From Paramacrobiotus richtersi (lineage: Eukaryota > Tardigrada > Eutardigrada > Parachela > Macrobiotidae): a stretch of DNA of 33,622 nt. This document shows positions 20,959-31,798 of the stretch, in pieces; the stretch's first letter is position 1; the number at the start of each line of letters is the position of its first letter. The stretch covers positions 1-33,622 of the forward strand of contig JAQGAU010000232.1 in assembly GCA_034698045.1 (NCBI GenBank). The letters are read 5' to 3'. Below the pieces are notes generated by a model. It was not told the origin of the DNA. It made no database searches and was given only the letters and a program-made list of their open reading frames with translations. The translations under genes were made by a program, and so were the position numbers.

Positions 20959-22089
20959 CAGTGTGTTAGGGCCGAAATGCAGCAACTCGTTCAACACGCT
21001 GCTGCAAAACGGAGGTAAACGCATCACTCGGTTTTGAACTTCCTTCTGATAGTCCCTTCACCTAGGTCTCTTTCACATGCAAGCAATTGAGAGGCAGACC
21101 CTATCGTAAATGGTGCGATAATTTAGTATGGAAGGCACCAGCTTTAAAAATACACTGGACCCTTGCATTGCAGTTTTCGATTCTGCGCTTAAAATTAGTT
21201 TTAAAAACCGAAGCTGTTCCAATTCGTTGATTGTTGTTTTCACCCGATAGAGCAGTCATTCTGGCACTTGAAAGCGGCATTAATCATCTATATCGTGCAC
21301 TCTGTGGTTTGGTGGTGGCTGGTGAAACGGCGGCTCTGTAAAAAATAGCCACTGGGACACTTGACCTTTATTTGGAAAACACGTCGAGGCCCCACCTGCT
21401 CTACTTTGAGAAAGAATCGTCGGCAAGGAGCACCTGCACTGTTTTGGTTCAGCAGTTGCGTCTTCAGTAAAAACTTTGGATGCAGGAGAAGCTAAAACAC
21501 CCCCGGCCGCTTCCAATTTTTTGTTCGCTTATGCCTTATGGTGAAATAATCACCAGAGTTTGCTGTTCGCCTACGTGAAGTCGACGCGCCTGATCTAGGT
21601 CGTGAGGCTTTATTCAGTATGTACAACTCTTTCCCTGTTTTTCTACCCGGTAGGGATAACTGGAAAAGTATACCCACAAGGCAGCACGGGAAGTTTTGCA
21701 AATCCCACTATTTACAATAGTGGTCTATGGAAGCTAGTGGTTTTCAGTCGCCACCATCACCTTCGTCCGGGGGTCGAAGAGCAATTACTTGAGCTCCAAA
21801 AGGAAGTGTGTCCACGCTCTTTCGAAGAATGTAACTGGGGTACCAATCCATGCAGTCGGCGATTTTTTCAGCGCCTGATATATACACCGTGATATAAAAA
21901 TACCCCCGCCACCGTCCATTCCTGAGGGCATATCTTTCCGAAGATCATAACCAGGCTCAAGAAAGGATGTTCACAAGATGCAGGGCAAAATGTTCTACTA
22001 ACAAGGGTTTAAGAAAAAGCTCTAAAGTTCTACAAGGCAGGGATAAGTCCTGTTTTATGCTTTTGCTGCATTTCGGCCCTAACACACTG
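20959..22089. mobile_element. 1.13-kb TIR element with CAGTG ends and TA target
   Basis: A perfect 26-bp inverted repeat starts CAGTGTGTTAGGGCCGAAAT (left from 20959, right ending 22089). The match extends four or five bases outward because the flank itself is near-palindromic (CATA..TATG). TA lies directly outside both ends. CAG-starting ends with a TA duplication fit pogo/Tigger-type Tc1-mariner elements. Open frames at 21280-21892 on both strands resemble no transposase, so it is probably non-autonomous. Confidence 0.75.
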
Positions 22090-22244
22090 TATGTATATCG
22101 TTCATATTAAGAATTCATGGTGCACACCGTATGTTTTGTTTTGTAAATAATTGTGTCTCCTGTACTGATATAATTCTTTGACCAAGTTAAGACCTTTATC
22201 GAAGCAACGATTCGCGGCCATTTCAACCTTCAATAAGTCCCCCT

Positions 22245-22345
22245 GCCATTTCAACATGACCGGTTTTTGACGCATAGATGAGCAGCTTACAATAATTTCT
22301 CTGATCTTTGGCAAAAACTTTCGATCGTCAAGCACACTAAATTCG
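22245..22345 (+). promoter_or_regulatory. Conserved upstream block of copy E
   Basis: CCATTTCAACATGACCGG, TTTGACGCATA, TTTCTCTGATCTTTGGCAAA and ACTTTCGATCG match the blocks before A, B and D. Here about 570 bases separate it from exon 1, because the duplicated segment at 22530-22760 lies between; in copy D that segment lies upstream of the block instead. Confidence 0.45.
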
Positions 22346-22529
22346 GTCATAGTACTTCACGTTGCTTGACCAGGATAGTCATGATACTATGTATGTAGCC
22401 TGTTGTTGTGACTGCTCTTAACCCTGCACGTCTGTCAGTTTTATTTATCATAATTTCTACATTAAATTACTGTAACATGTAAATAAAAGGCCGACAGTGG
22501 AGTGATTTTCCCTCTTGAATTTATTTAAT

Positions 22530-22810
22530 TTTGCTGTGTCATTACCACCAAAGAAGTTCAAAGTGCTTACTGTAAACTGTGCACAAGAATTCAAAGCGCT
22601 GTCATTACGTTTATCAAATATAGCGTTGCTGCTGCATGCATTAGGTGTACGAAAATTCTTATAAAGCTTTCTGTTGGCATATTTACAGCAGAATCACAGA
22701 TTTTGAACTTATTATGTTCAGAAAATATCTCCTGAAACATCTGTGCATAAACAAGCAAGCAAACTGCAATGCTAGTGTCGATTTGTTTTCGACGCACTCG
22801 AAGTCTCAAA
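22530..22810 (-). repeat. Partner of the duplicated segment at 14032-14400
   Basis: Sequence shared with the 14.1-kb segment includes CAAAGAAGTTCA, TACGAAAATTCT, AAGCTTTCTGTTGGC and AATATCTCCTGAAACATCT variants. The minus-strand frame at 22591-22809 aligns with that at 14165-14350 but has frame breaks relative to it. Confidence 0.45.
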
Positions 22811-22919
22811 CTCGCAATATCGCCGTATGCTGTTGCTTTAATTTAGTGCATCAATCTTGAATCGATGTTATATTATTCCCGAGTTCTGCACTGATTTAGT
22901 TTGACTGATAGCGTTGAAA

Positions 22920-24661
22920 ATGAAATGCTTATCCCAGGCATATTTTCTTTATTTTGCCCTTGGCATTGCGGTAGGCCCGTAATATCTACTTTTGGGGCGG
23001 GGGGAGCGTGCGCGGGGGGCAAATTTTTGTCAATTTTTCGCGCGGGGGGCACACAATTTTCTCAAGTCCGCGGGGGACGGATGAAAAAAAATGATCAAAA
23101 AAATGATCAAAAAAATTCCGAACTTCAGAAATTTAAGCTTGCGATTTGAGCGGTAATTCTGAAATTGTAAATTAGGAAGCTTTTTGAATTTTTAAGCGGT
23201 AAACAAATAAAAACCTGAATGTCAATCAACTTATTTAGCTAATTTTTGCAGTAAACCTTTTAAAATTCGCAAAAAATAAGCGAGAACATCTTTTCGGATC
23301 AGAAACCGAAGGAGTGTAAATTTTTCGGTACTGCCTTGAAAAAGCTGCCTTATATATGTTCATCAATTATTACGAAATGGGAATCGCAAATGGATTTTGT
23401 CAGTGCAGATTACTGCAAGGTTCAGAATTTAATGACTCGGTAAAAAGATTTCTTCTTACTGCACCTGACAATTACTGGTCAAAAGAGACTATGTTCATTC
23501 TAAAATGTACATCATGGTCAACTTCTGGCAAGATATATTGACGGTTTATTACAGGCACGGTATTGCAGACCAGACGCGATGACGCCCTCCAGACCAAAGC
23601 AAATGCCACGTGGCTGATGCGGGGCGCTGATACTTTGTGGTCCATTAATAACACGGACAATGCCGCTAGTGTACGGAACATGGAAGACGGTGTGTTGGAG
23701 GTCCAAGAACTTAACGGAACAAAAGATTCATTTGGCGAACTTTCATGGGTTCTATCAAAGAAAAGTGGTCTCCAGCATGCGGTCACTTTCGAGATGGCAG
23801 GATACTACCCGATTACCCTCCGAAATGTGCAGCTGGACGGAAACTCAGATATGATAACCACATTTACTGTTCATTTTGGAGCCTTTACTGTTCATTTCCA
23901 GGCGATTTACCGGGTCAGGAACAGCTAAGGGAACGCTTCACGACTGGTTAAAATACCTCCGTAACGGACTACAAGGCGTATCATTAGATTTCCGGAGCGA
24001 TATGAACAGTTACAATGGGACTGTAGTGGAAAGTGTGACGACGTCGGCAGATGGCACTTGGAGCGTGACCCTTCCTGGAGGGCATTACTTGGCGACAGCC
24101 TCTAAGAGCGGTTACATAAGGTGCCTTTCACGGTAATCACCATTGGCGGGAAAAGTAGACAGTATGGCGTGAGAGGAATGTCACCGATCTTAAACAATGG
24201 CAAAATTCGAATTGTCTCACAAGCGGAGGATTCGCATGAGACGGGCTTTGGCTGCCCGTTCATGATCGAGGCCCCATCGAAGGCACATCCGAACGCGCCC
24301 ACATACGCGCAAATAAACACAAATTCCAGGGTAATTTTGTTCGATACGAACGGGATTCGTGGGGTATCGGAAGCGTCCTAATTGAGAAGCAGCTGGCCGG
24401 CATTAACCGCATCATCATTTCCAACTGGTATCAGGTTTGTTGTGATCCTCGCAACCGCACCTCGTGGGATATGGCCAACTCAGGTGTCACCGTTCAGGTG
24501 TTCACTGGGAACAAGTTATGGGCGCAGTATTTCGTGCCAAATCGTCCGGGCAATGTGTGGAGGGTCGCGGAAATTAACGGAACATACCTCGAGAGCGGTG
24601 GGCGGTGGCAGTACTGGACATCTCATCCTGTATGGCTGACTAATCGCCTTCAGCAGCGCTA
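22920..24661 (+). pseudogene. Family copy E: decayed short-form copy
   Basis: Exon 1 begins at 22920 (AYFLYFALGIAV) but leaves the family sequence after GCGGTA, so the phase-1 donor is lost. Exon 4 starts at 23555 after TTATTACAG, exactly as in D. Relative to D there is a net 10-bp insertion near 23863-23877, a 1-base loss near 24115, a 1-base gain near 24221, and a TGA at 24237-24239 in the family frame. The end (WAQYFVPNRPGNVWRVAEING) is recognisable and runs to 24661. The intron aligns with that of D, so D and E are the closest pair. AATAAA at 24803-24808 may be the old polyadenylation signal. Confidence 0.75.
22985..23130 (+). repeat. G-rich and A-rich simple repeats in intron of copy E
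   Basis: GCGCGGGGGGCA occurs twice, with related GGGGCGGGGGGAGC and CGCGGGGGACGG around it, separated by T-rich stretches. Then comes AAAAAAATGATCAAAAAAAT twice in tandem. The runs of G could form quadruplex structure. It starts exactly where exon 1 loses family similarity. Confidence 0.6.
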
Positions 24662-24669
24662 ACTGCAGC

Positions 24670-25260
24670 ATATGCAGGCAACTAGTCGCATTATCAGCAG
24701 CCGCCGCTTCGCACCGCCGCTCCGCGACCGCCGGCGGCACCCCTTTTGGCGCCGACCGGTTGGCCCTCAGTCAGGCGGCAACGACCCCAGAACAAAACAG
24801 TCAATAAAAACATATTCCATTGTTTTTACAGATAACAAAGAGGAATCGCCCAATTGTTAAGACACGGAAAGTTAACCTTTATTAGTGTTAACTATTTTGT
24901 TACTATGTAATATCAGACAATCCCAATTAATTTGCCCCATCCGGCGATATTCCTTGATATAGGCCCAATCAATGGCCCGCTCTTCCAGCACATTCGGCAT
25001 GGCGCCGAACAGAACTAACTGTACCTGGCGGTCGGGCACCTGGGGCGGGGCGTTGTACGTCTGCCCATCCTTCTTCGGTTTCAAGCCAGCCGCGGCAGCA
25101 CGTTGACCGGGACCTCCATGCCACGCTGTCCTTCTTGCTTGTCGGTCCTAATTGGTCAGCTGTTGACGGCCTGGTGGGTGACGAGGCCTGATTAATCAAC
25201 TCCGGGATTGTCAATACAATTCTGCGCACTGACCGACAATAAAACGGCAACTCCAAGTAA
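24670..25260 (-). other. GC-rich segment with possible unrecognised minus-strand exon
   Basis: This segment is clearly richer in G and C than its surroundings (CCGCCGCTTCGCACCGCCGC near 24710). On the minus strand the frame at 25084-24872 reads YNAPPQVPDRQVQLVLFGAM and ends NTNKG, with AATAAA at the stop. An overlapping minus-strand frame runs 25256-24969. The composition looks coding-like, but I recognise no family and cannot tell which frame is used. Confidence 0.3.
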
Positions 25261-26100
25261 TTTTACAACATTACTTGCGTGGAATAGTATACGCTGCAAA
25301 TTATAATTCCAGGGCCATTGAAATCAGTGTCTCGTAATATTTTCATTCAGTAATATAATAATTCGACAGAACAGGCTGAACTTCCGCTGGTTTATGTCTA
25401 TTCGCTGTGCTAGGGTGCCTCCAACGGGCCCTCGCAACTCTAGTATCGGCGCTTAGTGCTTCTCATTACATTAACAAGATCGGTGGGAACTGCACGGTTT
25501 CATTAAGAATTTCAATACTGAGCACTGATTTCCCGAACATCATCGACCTTGAACCTCTTCGAAGTGTTATTGTCTAGTTACGTAGTCAGTTCCAGTTCAA
25601 ACTCCAGCTTGCATTATGAGTTGAGTTGGAACTGGAGTTTGACGATGTTTCGGGCTTTTCGGCAAATCCGTGTTAAACAGTATCTGCTCGAATCACTTCA
25701 TACTGGCGCTTTGCAGAACAGAGCAGTCACTGCAATACAACTTCTGAGTTCTGACCGTTGAAGAACTGTTACTTGTTAGGCAGAGAAGGTGGCAGGCTGC
25801 AGCTACAGTAATATATTATCATGCGCTGTAGACAGAGTCTGCGCAATGCGCTAAATGACAGATCATTAATTGACTAGACGGATCGAACTGATTAGAAGCT
25901 AGGTAGTATTACCAACAATTTCTTGGTATTACCGGTAGTAGGCTCGGTACAGTGCCTGCAAGGCTGCAAGCTCATAAAATATTGGCACAGTCTGTGCTTA
26001 TCACAGCGTACAAGATATAATGTTGCAGTTCCACGTTAGTAGTGACGTTACATACGATAACAATAGTTTCAAATTGCCTGGATTTACCTTTTGCCTTTAA
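25261..26100. other. No gene recognised
   Basis: Non-coding in appearance. GTTCCAGTTCAAACTCCAG near 25590 and GTTGGAACTGGAGTTTGAC near 25626 form an imperfect repeat pair. The short plus-strand frame at 25549-25761 has no support. Confidence 0.4.
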
Positions 26101-26137
26101 AGTTTTTCCTTCCGGGAAGCGCGCACCTCTTGCTAAA

Positions 26138-26840
26138 ATGTGGGAGCAGCTTCGTGAAGAGATAGACCGGGAATTTTCTCAACGTAAATCCATCCACCGC
26201 AGTGAATGTGATCCCCCAATTCGCCTGCCTAACGAGCCTGAATCTGACACAGTTCACGTTCGTGGGGAAGATGGGAGTTTCAAGCAGGGAAGAACTGTCG
26301 ACTGTGCCAAGGGGGCCTACTGATCCACCTTCAATACGAGGAAAACCCCGCTTTGTGTCTTTCGGGGAGATTTATCTACATCAACTGTCATTTAGCAGGG
26401 AAGTCATATTTGAAGGAAAACAGATCCCAGTGGAAGTGCTGATGCGACGGCACTCCGACGGGAACAAGGCGTGGTACCCGGGAACACTGATCCTTAAGGA
26501 GTCTCGCTTCAGTGCTGCCAGTTACTGTTTAGACGACGTTACGATGCCAGAAGATGCCAAGATTGTTGTTGTATCTCCGCGGCGCATCCGAAAGGGACTA
26601 GCCGAGGATGAACTGAATGCGTTGCGTGTGACAAATGGACATTTCATCAAGCAGAGACTTTACCTGCCGAAAGTGTTCTGGCATGGTGCGGCGTTTGCGC
26701 AGGACATGTTGGCTGTTTTGAATCAGCGACGCCCATCAACAACCGATCGTACCAGGACGTTAATCAGGGCAGTGCGCATGGATGGCAAGTCGTTGACGTG
26801 TATTCGAATCGGACATGACATTGTTCCGAAGGAACAATAG
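26138..26840 (+). CDS. Unrecognised protein-coding region, two overlapping frames
   Basis: A frame from ATG 26138 (MWEQLREEIDREFSQRKS) runs to 26323. The next frame continues to 26840 with ordered, coding-like sequence (FVSFGEIYLHQLSF, KQIPVEVLMRR, WYPGTLIL, KIVVVSPRRIRK, LYLPKVFWHGAAF). The two overlap at 26202-26323, so either one base has been lost or gained, or there is an unusual splice. No signal peptide, membrane segment or known domain is seen. It may be the first part of a longer gene that continues at 27.4-28.6 kb. Confidence 0.4.
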
Positions 26841-27381
26841 AACCACAGTTTAAGTCTAAGTTTCTCTCTTAAATTTCTCTACCATTCCTTCGTGACCGCC
26901 GCTAATGGGTGTTGTACTGCTACGCAGTAAAAAAGATAGGTCTGAGTCCGTTCGCCTGACGACACAGTGTTTTTTTGCTGACTTGATAAATTCCGGATCC
27001 GCTTGACACTTCGTCTTGAAATGACACCGTCAAAGCAATTTTATTTAGCAAATAGAGCTTATCAACAAACGTTACCCACTTTAGTTTAATACCATGTTCA
27101 GCCTTGTGATTCGGTAATAACGTGGTCTGCTAAGTGCATTCATCCTAAAATATCGGCTAGTTATATAAATTAGTAAACTTGCGTTATAGTGAACCTGGTT
27201 TCCATCAGATCTGCTTTTTGTTTTTCTGATTTCCGAACGCTAGGGTCGGAATCCAGGTGGTCGGTTAACATCAAAGAGCAGTGAGGGCACCGAGAAATGC
27301 ATGCGCTTTGGCATTGGAGATTGTTTTCCGCTTAGATTGTGGATTCTGTGACAGTTTCTGTCCCTTTTTCAGTCAGATGCC

Positions 27382-28649
27382 TTGCGAAAAGTGTTACTCG
27401 CGGCCGCAAGAGAATGCATCCCACCGAAAAAGACGGCCTCATACTTTCCACAAAGAAAGCGCAAGTTGTTAGAGTCTGGATCCGAGTCGGAAATTGAGTT
27501 CGCTTCATCGCCAGCAAAGGAAGCCCAAACTGATACTTCGAATGCAATCTGCGGCATCAAGCGATTTCCACCCAATCTAACCCCACCCAGTCTTGCATCT
27601 TCGAACAGTTCAACAGCGCCGACCAGTGCCGTCTGCGCCAAGTTTGTGCTGCTTGGAAGCTAATTCTCACACGCTCATATATCCTGCGCATCCAGTACGA
27701 AAACTTGGGCCAGAACATCAGATCGGTGGCCAGCCTGCACCACGGCTGGACTTTCTAGACCCGGATCGTTCTAAACGTGGGCGTGGAACCCCTCGATAAG
27801 CCATTGCTGTGTGGCGGGCGTTTGTTCCGGGCTCTTGTACATCAGTGCGGGCACCTTCTTGTGGAGACCGTTATCCTGGCCGATATCTCGTGTAAGGTGA
27901 CCGATGGGACAAGCGACGGCTTTGCAAATCTGTTTGCTTGTTTTTTCGACGAGCTGAACGATATGACGGTTGCCTGCCACAATCTGGTGCTGCGTAAGGA
28001 CAAGGTGAACATTCGCATCCGTAATTCACCATTGAAAGCAACATTTGTGTATATTGCAGCCGCACGAACCAGTGGGTTACTTTCTGTCAAGGATTTATGG
28101 AGTCGAATCAACGACAGTTTGCTTGCTCTGGCCGATATACAGTGGCAACAGTTATCGGATTGTATCAGTGCCTTTCGCCAGCAACCTGAATACAACCATA
28201 TCTAAAAACTGTACGTGTAAGTAAGTCAGCAGAATTTAGTCAGTAAACGGAATTTCAATCGGATGTATGAACGTAGCAACTAACAGCATGTCGACTACCA
28301 CCGGAAAGATTAAGCCGCATGTTTGCTTGATACAATTTTTAACAACCTAGACCGTGGAGAGAAAAACTGACTTTACATACCACTGCAATTGTTTCCTTAT
28401 TATTCACTCGCAGCGGGGTCTCACTTGGATTGGGTTTATATTCGCCAAAGCACTGTCCTTTATTTGCAGGTTCTCAATGACAGACAGAGCGGTGATCCGC
28501 GGGATGATGTGAATTATCGCGGCCGCGAATGGACTGCAGCTGACCTGGACACACTGGATTTGCGGGAACTGAGTAAACTGACTCTGCACAGTCTGGCTGC
28601 GCTGGATAGTTCGACCGCCATGATCGCACGATTCCTTTTTTTGTGGTAA
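27382..28649 (+). CDS. Unrecognised coding region in three frames, probably one gene
   Basis: Three coding-like stretches lie on the plus strand. 27382-27663 is basic then serine-rich (ARECIPPKKTASYFPQRKRK) and follows a CCCTTTTTCAG acceptor-like site. 27777-28205 is ordered (FANLFACFFDELNDM, SPLKATFVYIAAARTSGLL, WSRINDSLLALADIQW). 28488-28649 follows TTTATTTGCAG and reads VNYRGREW...LRELSKLTLHSLAAL. A frame at 27593-27799 may bridge the first two. The order suggests exons or a frameshifted gene, perhaps continuing from 26138-26840. A broken relative of the last part lies on the minus strand at 8.9 kb, so the family is multicopy and could be a transposon gene. Function unknown. Confidence 0.4.
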
Positions 28650-28890
28650 CACATCGTGGATTAGTTACGCACCTCTATGCACTTTGGTCGTGAAATCACT
28701 AAATTACTATTTCGGTCTTGGTGTGTTGGGTTGGCGGGGCGGATTGAACTTGGAATGTCATTTCGCGATCTATTGGACTTGGTCATCTGTCCGTACACAT
28801 GTGACCAATTTTACGTTATCTTTGTGAGCCTAATTGAACAGACATACATCGAGTGCGTATCTATAGCGTTGAGTTATTTTTTTCTGACTT

Positions 28891-29280
28891 GTGGACCAAA
28901 GTCTGTGTGTGGACCAAAGACCAGAATTAAACTGGGACTGTGTTGAACTAAGACGGGTAAAAATGTCCCTTACACTACTGTATAAATTGCATTTTGGCCT
29001 GATTCCTCTTGGTGACCTGTTTGTTTTGCCTTATGTACCAGTGGTTTTTGCTGTTGAGTGTATTGCAGGAAACACGCGCTCACTGGACCGGCTGTTGCAA
29101 CATCCGCACCCACTGAAACCGGCTCCTTCTACTGCCTGTGGAATAACCGTTTCCTGCTCTGATGGATCTACAGCAGTGTCTCGACTGACTGCGTTGTGGA
29201 ATGAAATTGACCTGCCTCCCGCCGCTTATGGATCGCTAAGCGCATTCCGAAATGCGCTGGATGACATACCCTGGACATAA
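28891..29280 (+). mobile_element. LINE-like reverse transcriptase C-terminal fragment
   Basis: The frame reads ELNWDCVELRRVKMSLTLLY KLHFG, then near its end a WNEIDLPPAAYGSLSAFRN run. In non-LTR retrotransposons the C-terminal end of the reverse transcriptase region has a W-L-RR-LYK-hG pattern and a final W-N-LP-S-FR pattern in this order and spacing. No upstream polymerase motif (the FADD region) is present nearby, so this is at best a truncated copy. The assignment rests on pattern memory, not an alignment. Confidence 0.45.
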
Positions 29281-30064
29281 CTGTCGTGGACAAAGAAACA
29301 TTTGATCTCTTTTTGACTACTTATGTGCATGCTTGAGTATTCTTTGATCCACGCATGTTTCTTTCATATGTTTTTGTTACCTTTTTCCTTGTGCTATGAG
29401 TTGAATCGTGATGTCCGCCCAAGTTTGAAGTGCTGTCTGTTGCCTAAGGGGGCTTCGCCCCGTCGCAAAAGATATTAAACCATTATTACTATAAAGTCCC
29501 ACACTGCCTGTTTCGCAGAGGTCTTCGTATAATTTAGACCGAGAATGTCCACAACATGAATGCTTTACACAGTTGACCATTCGCTGCTAAATTTTCAGTC
29601 GTGAGTAAGACATAATAAACTTAAAGCAACCTTTCGAGATACAATAATGAGTAAAAGAATGCAAAGCGGCCAGTGGCTGCTTTATCCTCTGTATCATGCG
29701 TTTCGCAGATCCGTTGCGACGGTACCCAGTGTTATCAAAATTTCACAAACAATTTCTGCCTGAATAACTGCGAGCCTGCGTCAGTTTTGCTGACACTTTC
29801 AGGAACCGGCAGGTAAAAAATACAACGTGCTTTTGGAATTGGTTTTCTGCGTTTCGACCGGTATTTCTCCGGCTTGTAAATGCGTATCCTCAAGGCATTG
29901 GTGCACAAGATTTCCAAAGGATTTCTCGTTGCTGTAAGCGCTGCTTTGACTTGTTTGCGTACTTCTGATGCCAGTTAAAACATTGTCGCTCTTAATGTGT
30001 ATCAGCGTCAGGTCAGCTTCTTTTTGATTACCATATGGTGGCGATACCGAATATGGAAACCACA
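29281..30064. other. No gene recognised upstream of the astacin gene
   Basis: A short GGGGGCTTCGCCCC hairpin lies at about 29449-29462. Minus-strand frames at 29735-30065 have no motifs. The astacin promoter is expected at the right edge, but no TATA box is obvious. Confidence 0.4.
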
Positions 30065-31798
30065 ATGAAATATCTGTTGTTGTCTGAAACTGTAATTAAA
30101 TGTTTAAGTCAACTCTGTTCAGCGCGCGCCTTACCTGCAAGTAAGTGATACTGACGGAAATCTCTGACTGTGTAAGCTCTTAAGAACGTATTGCAATTGC
30201 TGCTAATGCTCAGTTTGCGTTCAGAAGCGTTAAAAACTGCTTTCCAGTCTAGCGGTCTCTGCGGGTAAGCTACTTTACCGACGGTAGGCAATTGTCTCAG
30301 ACAACTTCTCTGGATACTGGAATTCTTGTCAGAACAGTAGCAAAGCCTCTGCTTAACTGTACAGTAGCAAAGTCTCTGCTTAACTGTTTTCAGTGCGAAG
30401 CCTACAGTAGCCGGCTAGGCAGAAATGACAAGGTTTTTCCAGCGGACTTCGCACATTTTAATGCTAATCGCAGCTATTTGACCTGACTACCTTTCGCAGA
30501 TTGGAAAGACTTTATCCATCCGGATGTTCTGGTCTCGCTTGACAATGATCAGTCGCGATACGACAGCGAAATGGTGGAAGGGGACATTTCTGGAATCGAA
30601 GCCGGACAAGTAATTAATTGTATCTCTTGCAGACGAGCAAGGGGACGACACGAGATATTAAATGTACGGAAAGTAGTGTAAGCAATGCTAATTGTACTTG
30701 TAAAACCAGCGAGCAGCTTGGGCTTAATTGACTTTTTAGCTGCTAACATCTCGTGTCGTCCCCATGCAAGCCACAAAGGAATCTTTACTGTTGTTTTTAA
30801 CGTTGCACGCTGGATATAGTGCACAGTGATTGCTGCAATTTGTAGAGGCCTACACAGGCAGCAGCAAACGCACTGAATGACAAGGATTCACTGTGGCCAA
30901 ACAATACGCTACCGTACGATTTTAGCACGCAGAGATTCGCCAGCTTCGGTAGATAACCGTAGATTCCCTCAACAATTATGTTAATGTACAAACGTGTGCC
31001 GTTTGCGTGAATTCGACAGTGTTCAGGTGTTTCCGATCGCAGAATGGTAGAAGAGGCAATGCAACTTATGATGCTACATACCGGGCAATGTGTGAGATTT
31101 GCAACGCGGACAACGGAGGATGCTTATATCCGGTTTCAAAAAGGAATCCAGTAAGATTCGTGTTTCTACTTCGTCCACATGCGAATTAAAACGTTGGCTA
31201 GATCTTTCTCAAATATTGGACGCACTGGCGGCAAACAAGTGATATCACTGTCATCTGGCTGCCTTTTGCGTCACGGATGTATCCAACACGAGATAATGCA
31301 CGCTCTTGGGTTCTACCACGAACAATCGCGAATGGACCGTGACGATTATGTGATAATAAATTTCGACAACATCGCAAAGAGTAGGGTTCGACGTGCAAGT
31401 CCATCGAAAGGAAAGTGTTTGCATTTGCAATTTTTGATACAGGCGACCAAAATCAATTTGAGAAACATACAGCCGGGCTTACGTACAATCTGCCATACGA
31501 CTACGAATCCGTTATGCACTATGAGCTCAATGCCTTTGCGCAAGACAGCAACCTGCCAACAATACTACCAAAATCAGGAAGGCCCAAGCTGGGACAGCAG
31601 GAGGGTCTGAGTCCGCTGGATGTGGTCAGAATTCTTCGGCGCTTCAAGTGCAGCACTCCGCCTGCCAAAACATTTCTGGAATTGGTCATCCCCAAAGTCC
31701 AGCAGCTGGAGACCGGCAGAAACGGCTCTGGCAAAAATCATCACACCATACCTGATCCAGGTAAAACGACTCTGTGCATGTCAGTGTGTACAGTTTAG
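30065..31798 (+). CDS. Astacin-family zinc metalloprotease, six exons
   Basis: Exons are 30065-30140, 30500-30609, 30858-30948, 31027-31150, 31202-31380 and 31443-31798. All introns are GT-AG and phases 1, 0, 1, 2, 1 match at every junction, giving 311 residues. Exon 1 is a likely signal peptide (MKYLLLSETVIKCL). Exon 2 carries the propeptide, with EGDI matching the astacin FxGDI aspartate switch that holds the zinc in the zymogen. The catalytic domain begins near LWPNNTLPYDF and includes AMQLMMLHTGQCVRFATR, the zinc motif HEIMHALGFYHEQSRMDRD, and the Met-turn YESVMHY. The cysteine usually seen just before the S-x-G-R stretch (exon 4/5 junction) is replaced (IQSFSNIGR). After RRFKC the reading may end at 31798. 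Alternatively a donor at 31761 (CAGGTAAAA) joins a last exon after ATTTTAG near 31950, also in phase. No CUB or ShK domain is seen. A secreted endopeptidase. Confidence 0.88.
30334..30387 (+). repeat. Two-copy tandem repeat in astacin intron 1
   Basis: ACAGTAGCAAAGCCTCTGCT followed by TAACTGT is repeated directly with one change (AAGCCTC to AAGTCTC), unit 27 bp. It looks like a recent local duplication. Confidence 0.7.
30641..30763. mobile_element. 123-bp inverted-repeat element in astacin intron 2
   Basis: A perfect 16-bp inverted repeat, GGGGACGACACGAGAT at 30641-30656 and its complement at 30748-30763, encloses about 90 bases. No target duplication is evident. It is probably a miniature transposon or solo hairpin and lies wholly inside the intron, leaving splice sites untouched. 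Confidence 0.6.

Noticed and set aside
24872-25084. Nuclear-encoded mitochondrial subunit on the minus strand
   Set aside because: The short charged frame was reminiscent, but I could match it to no known subunit.
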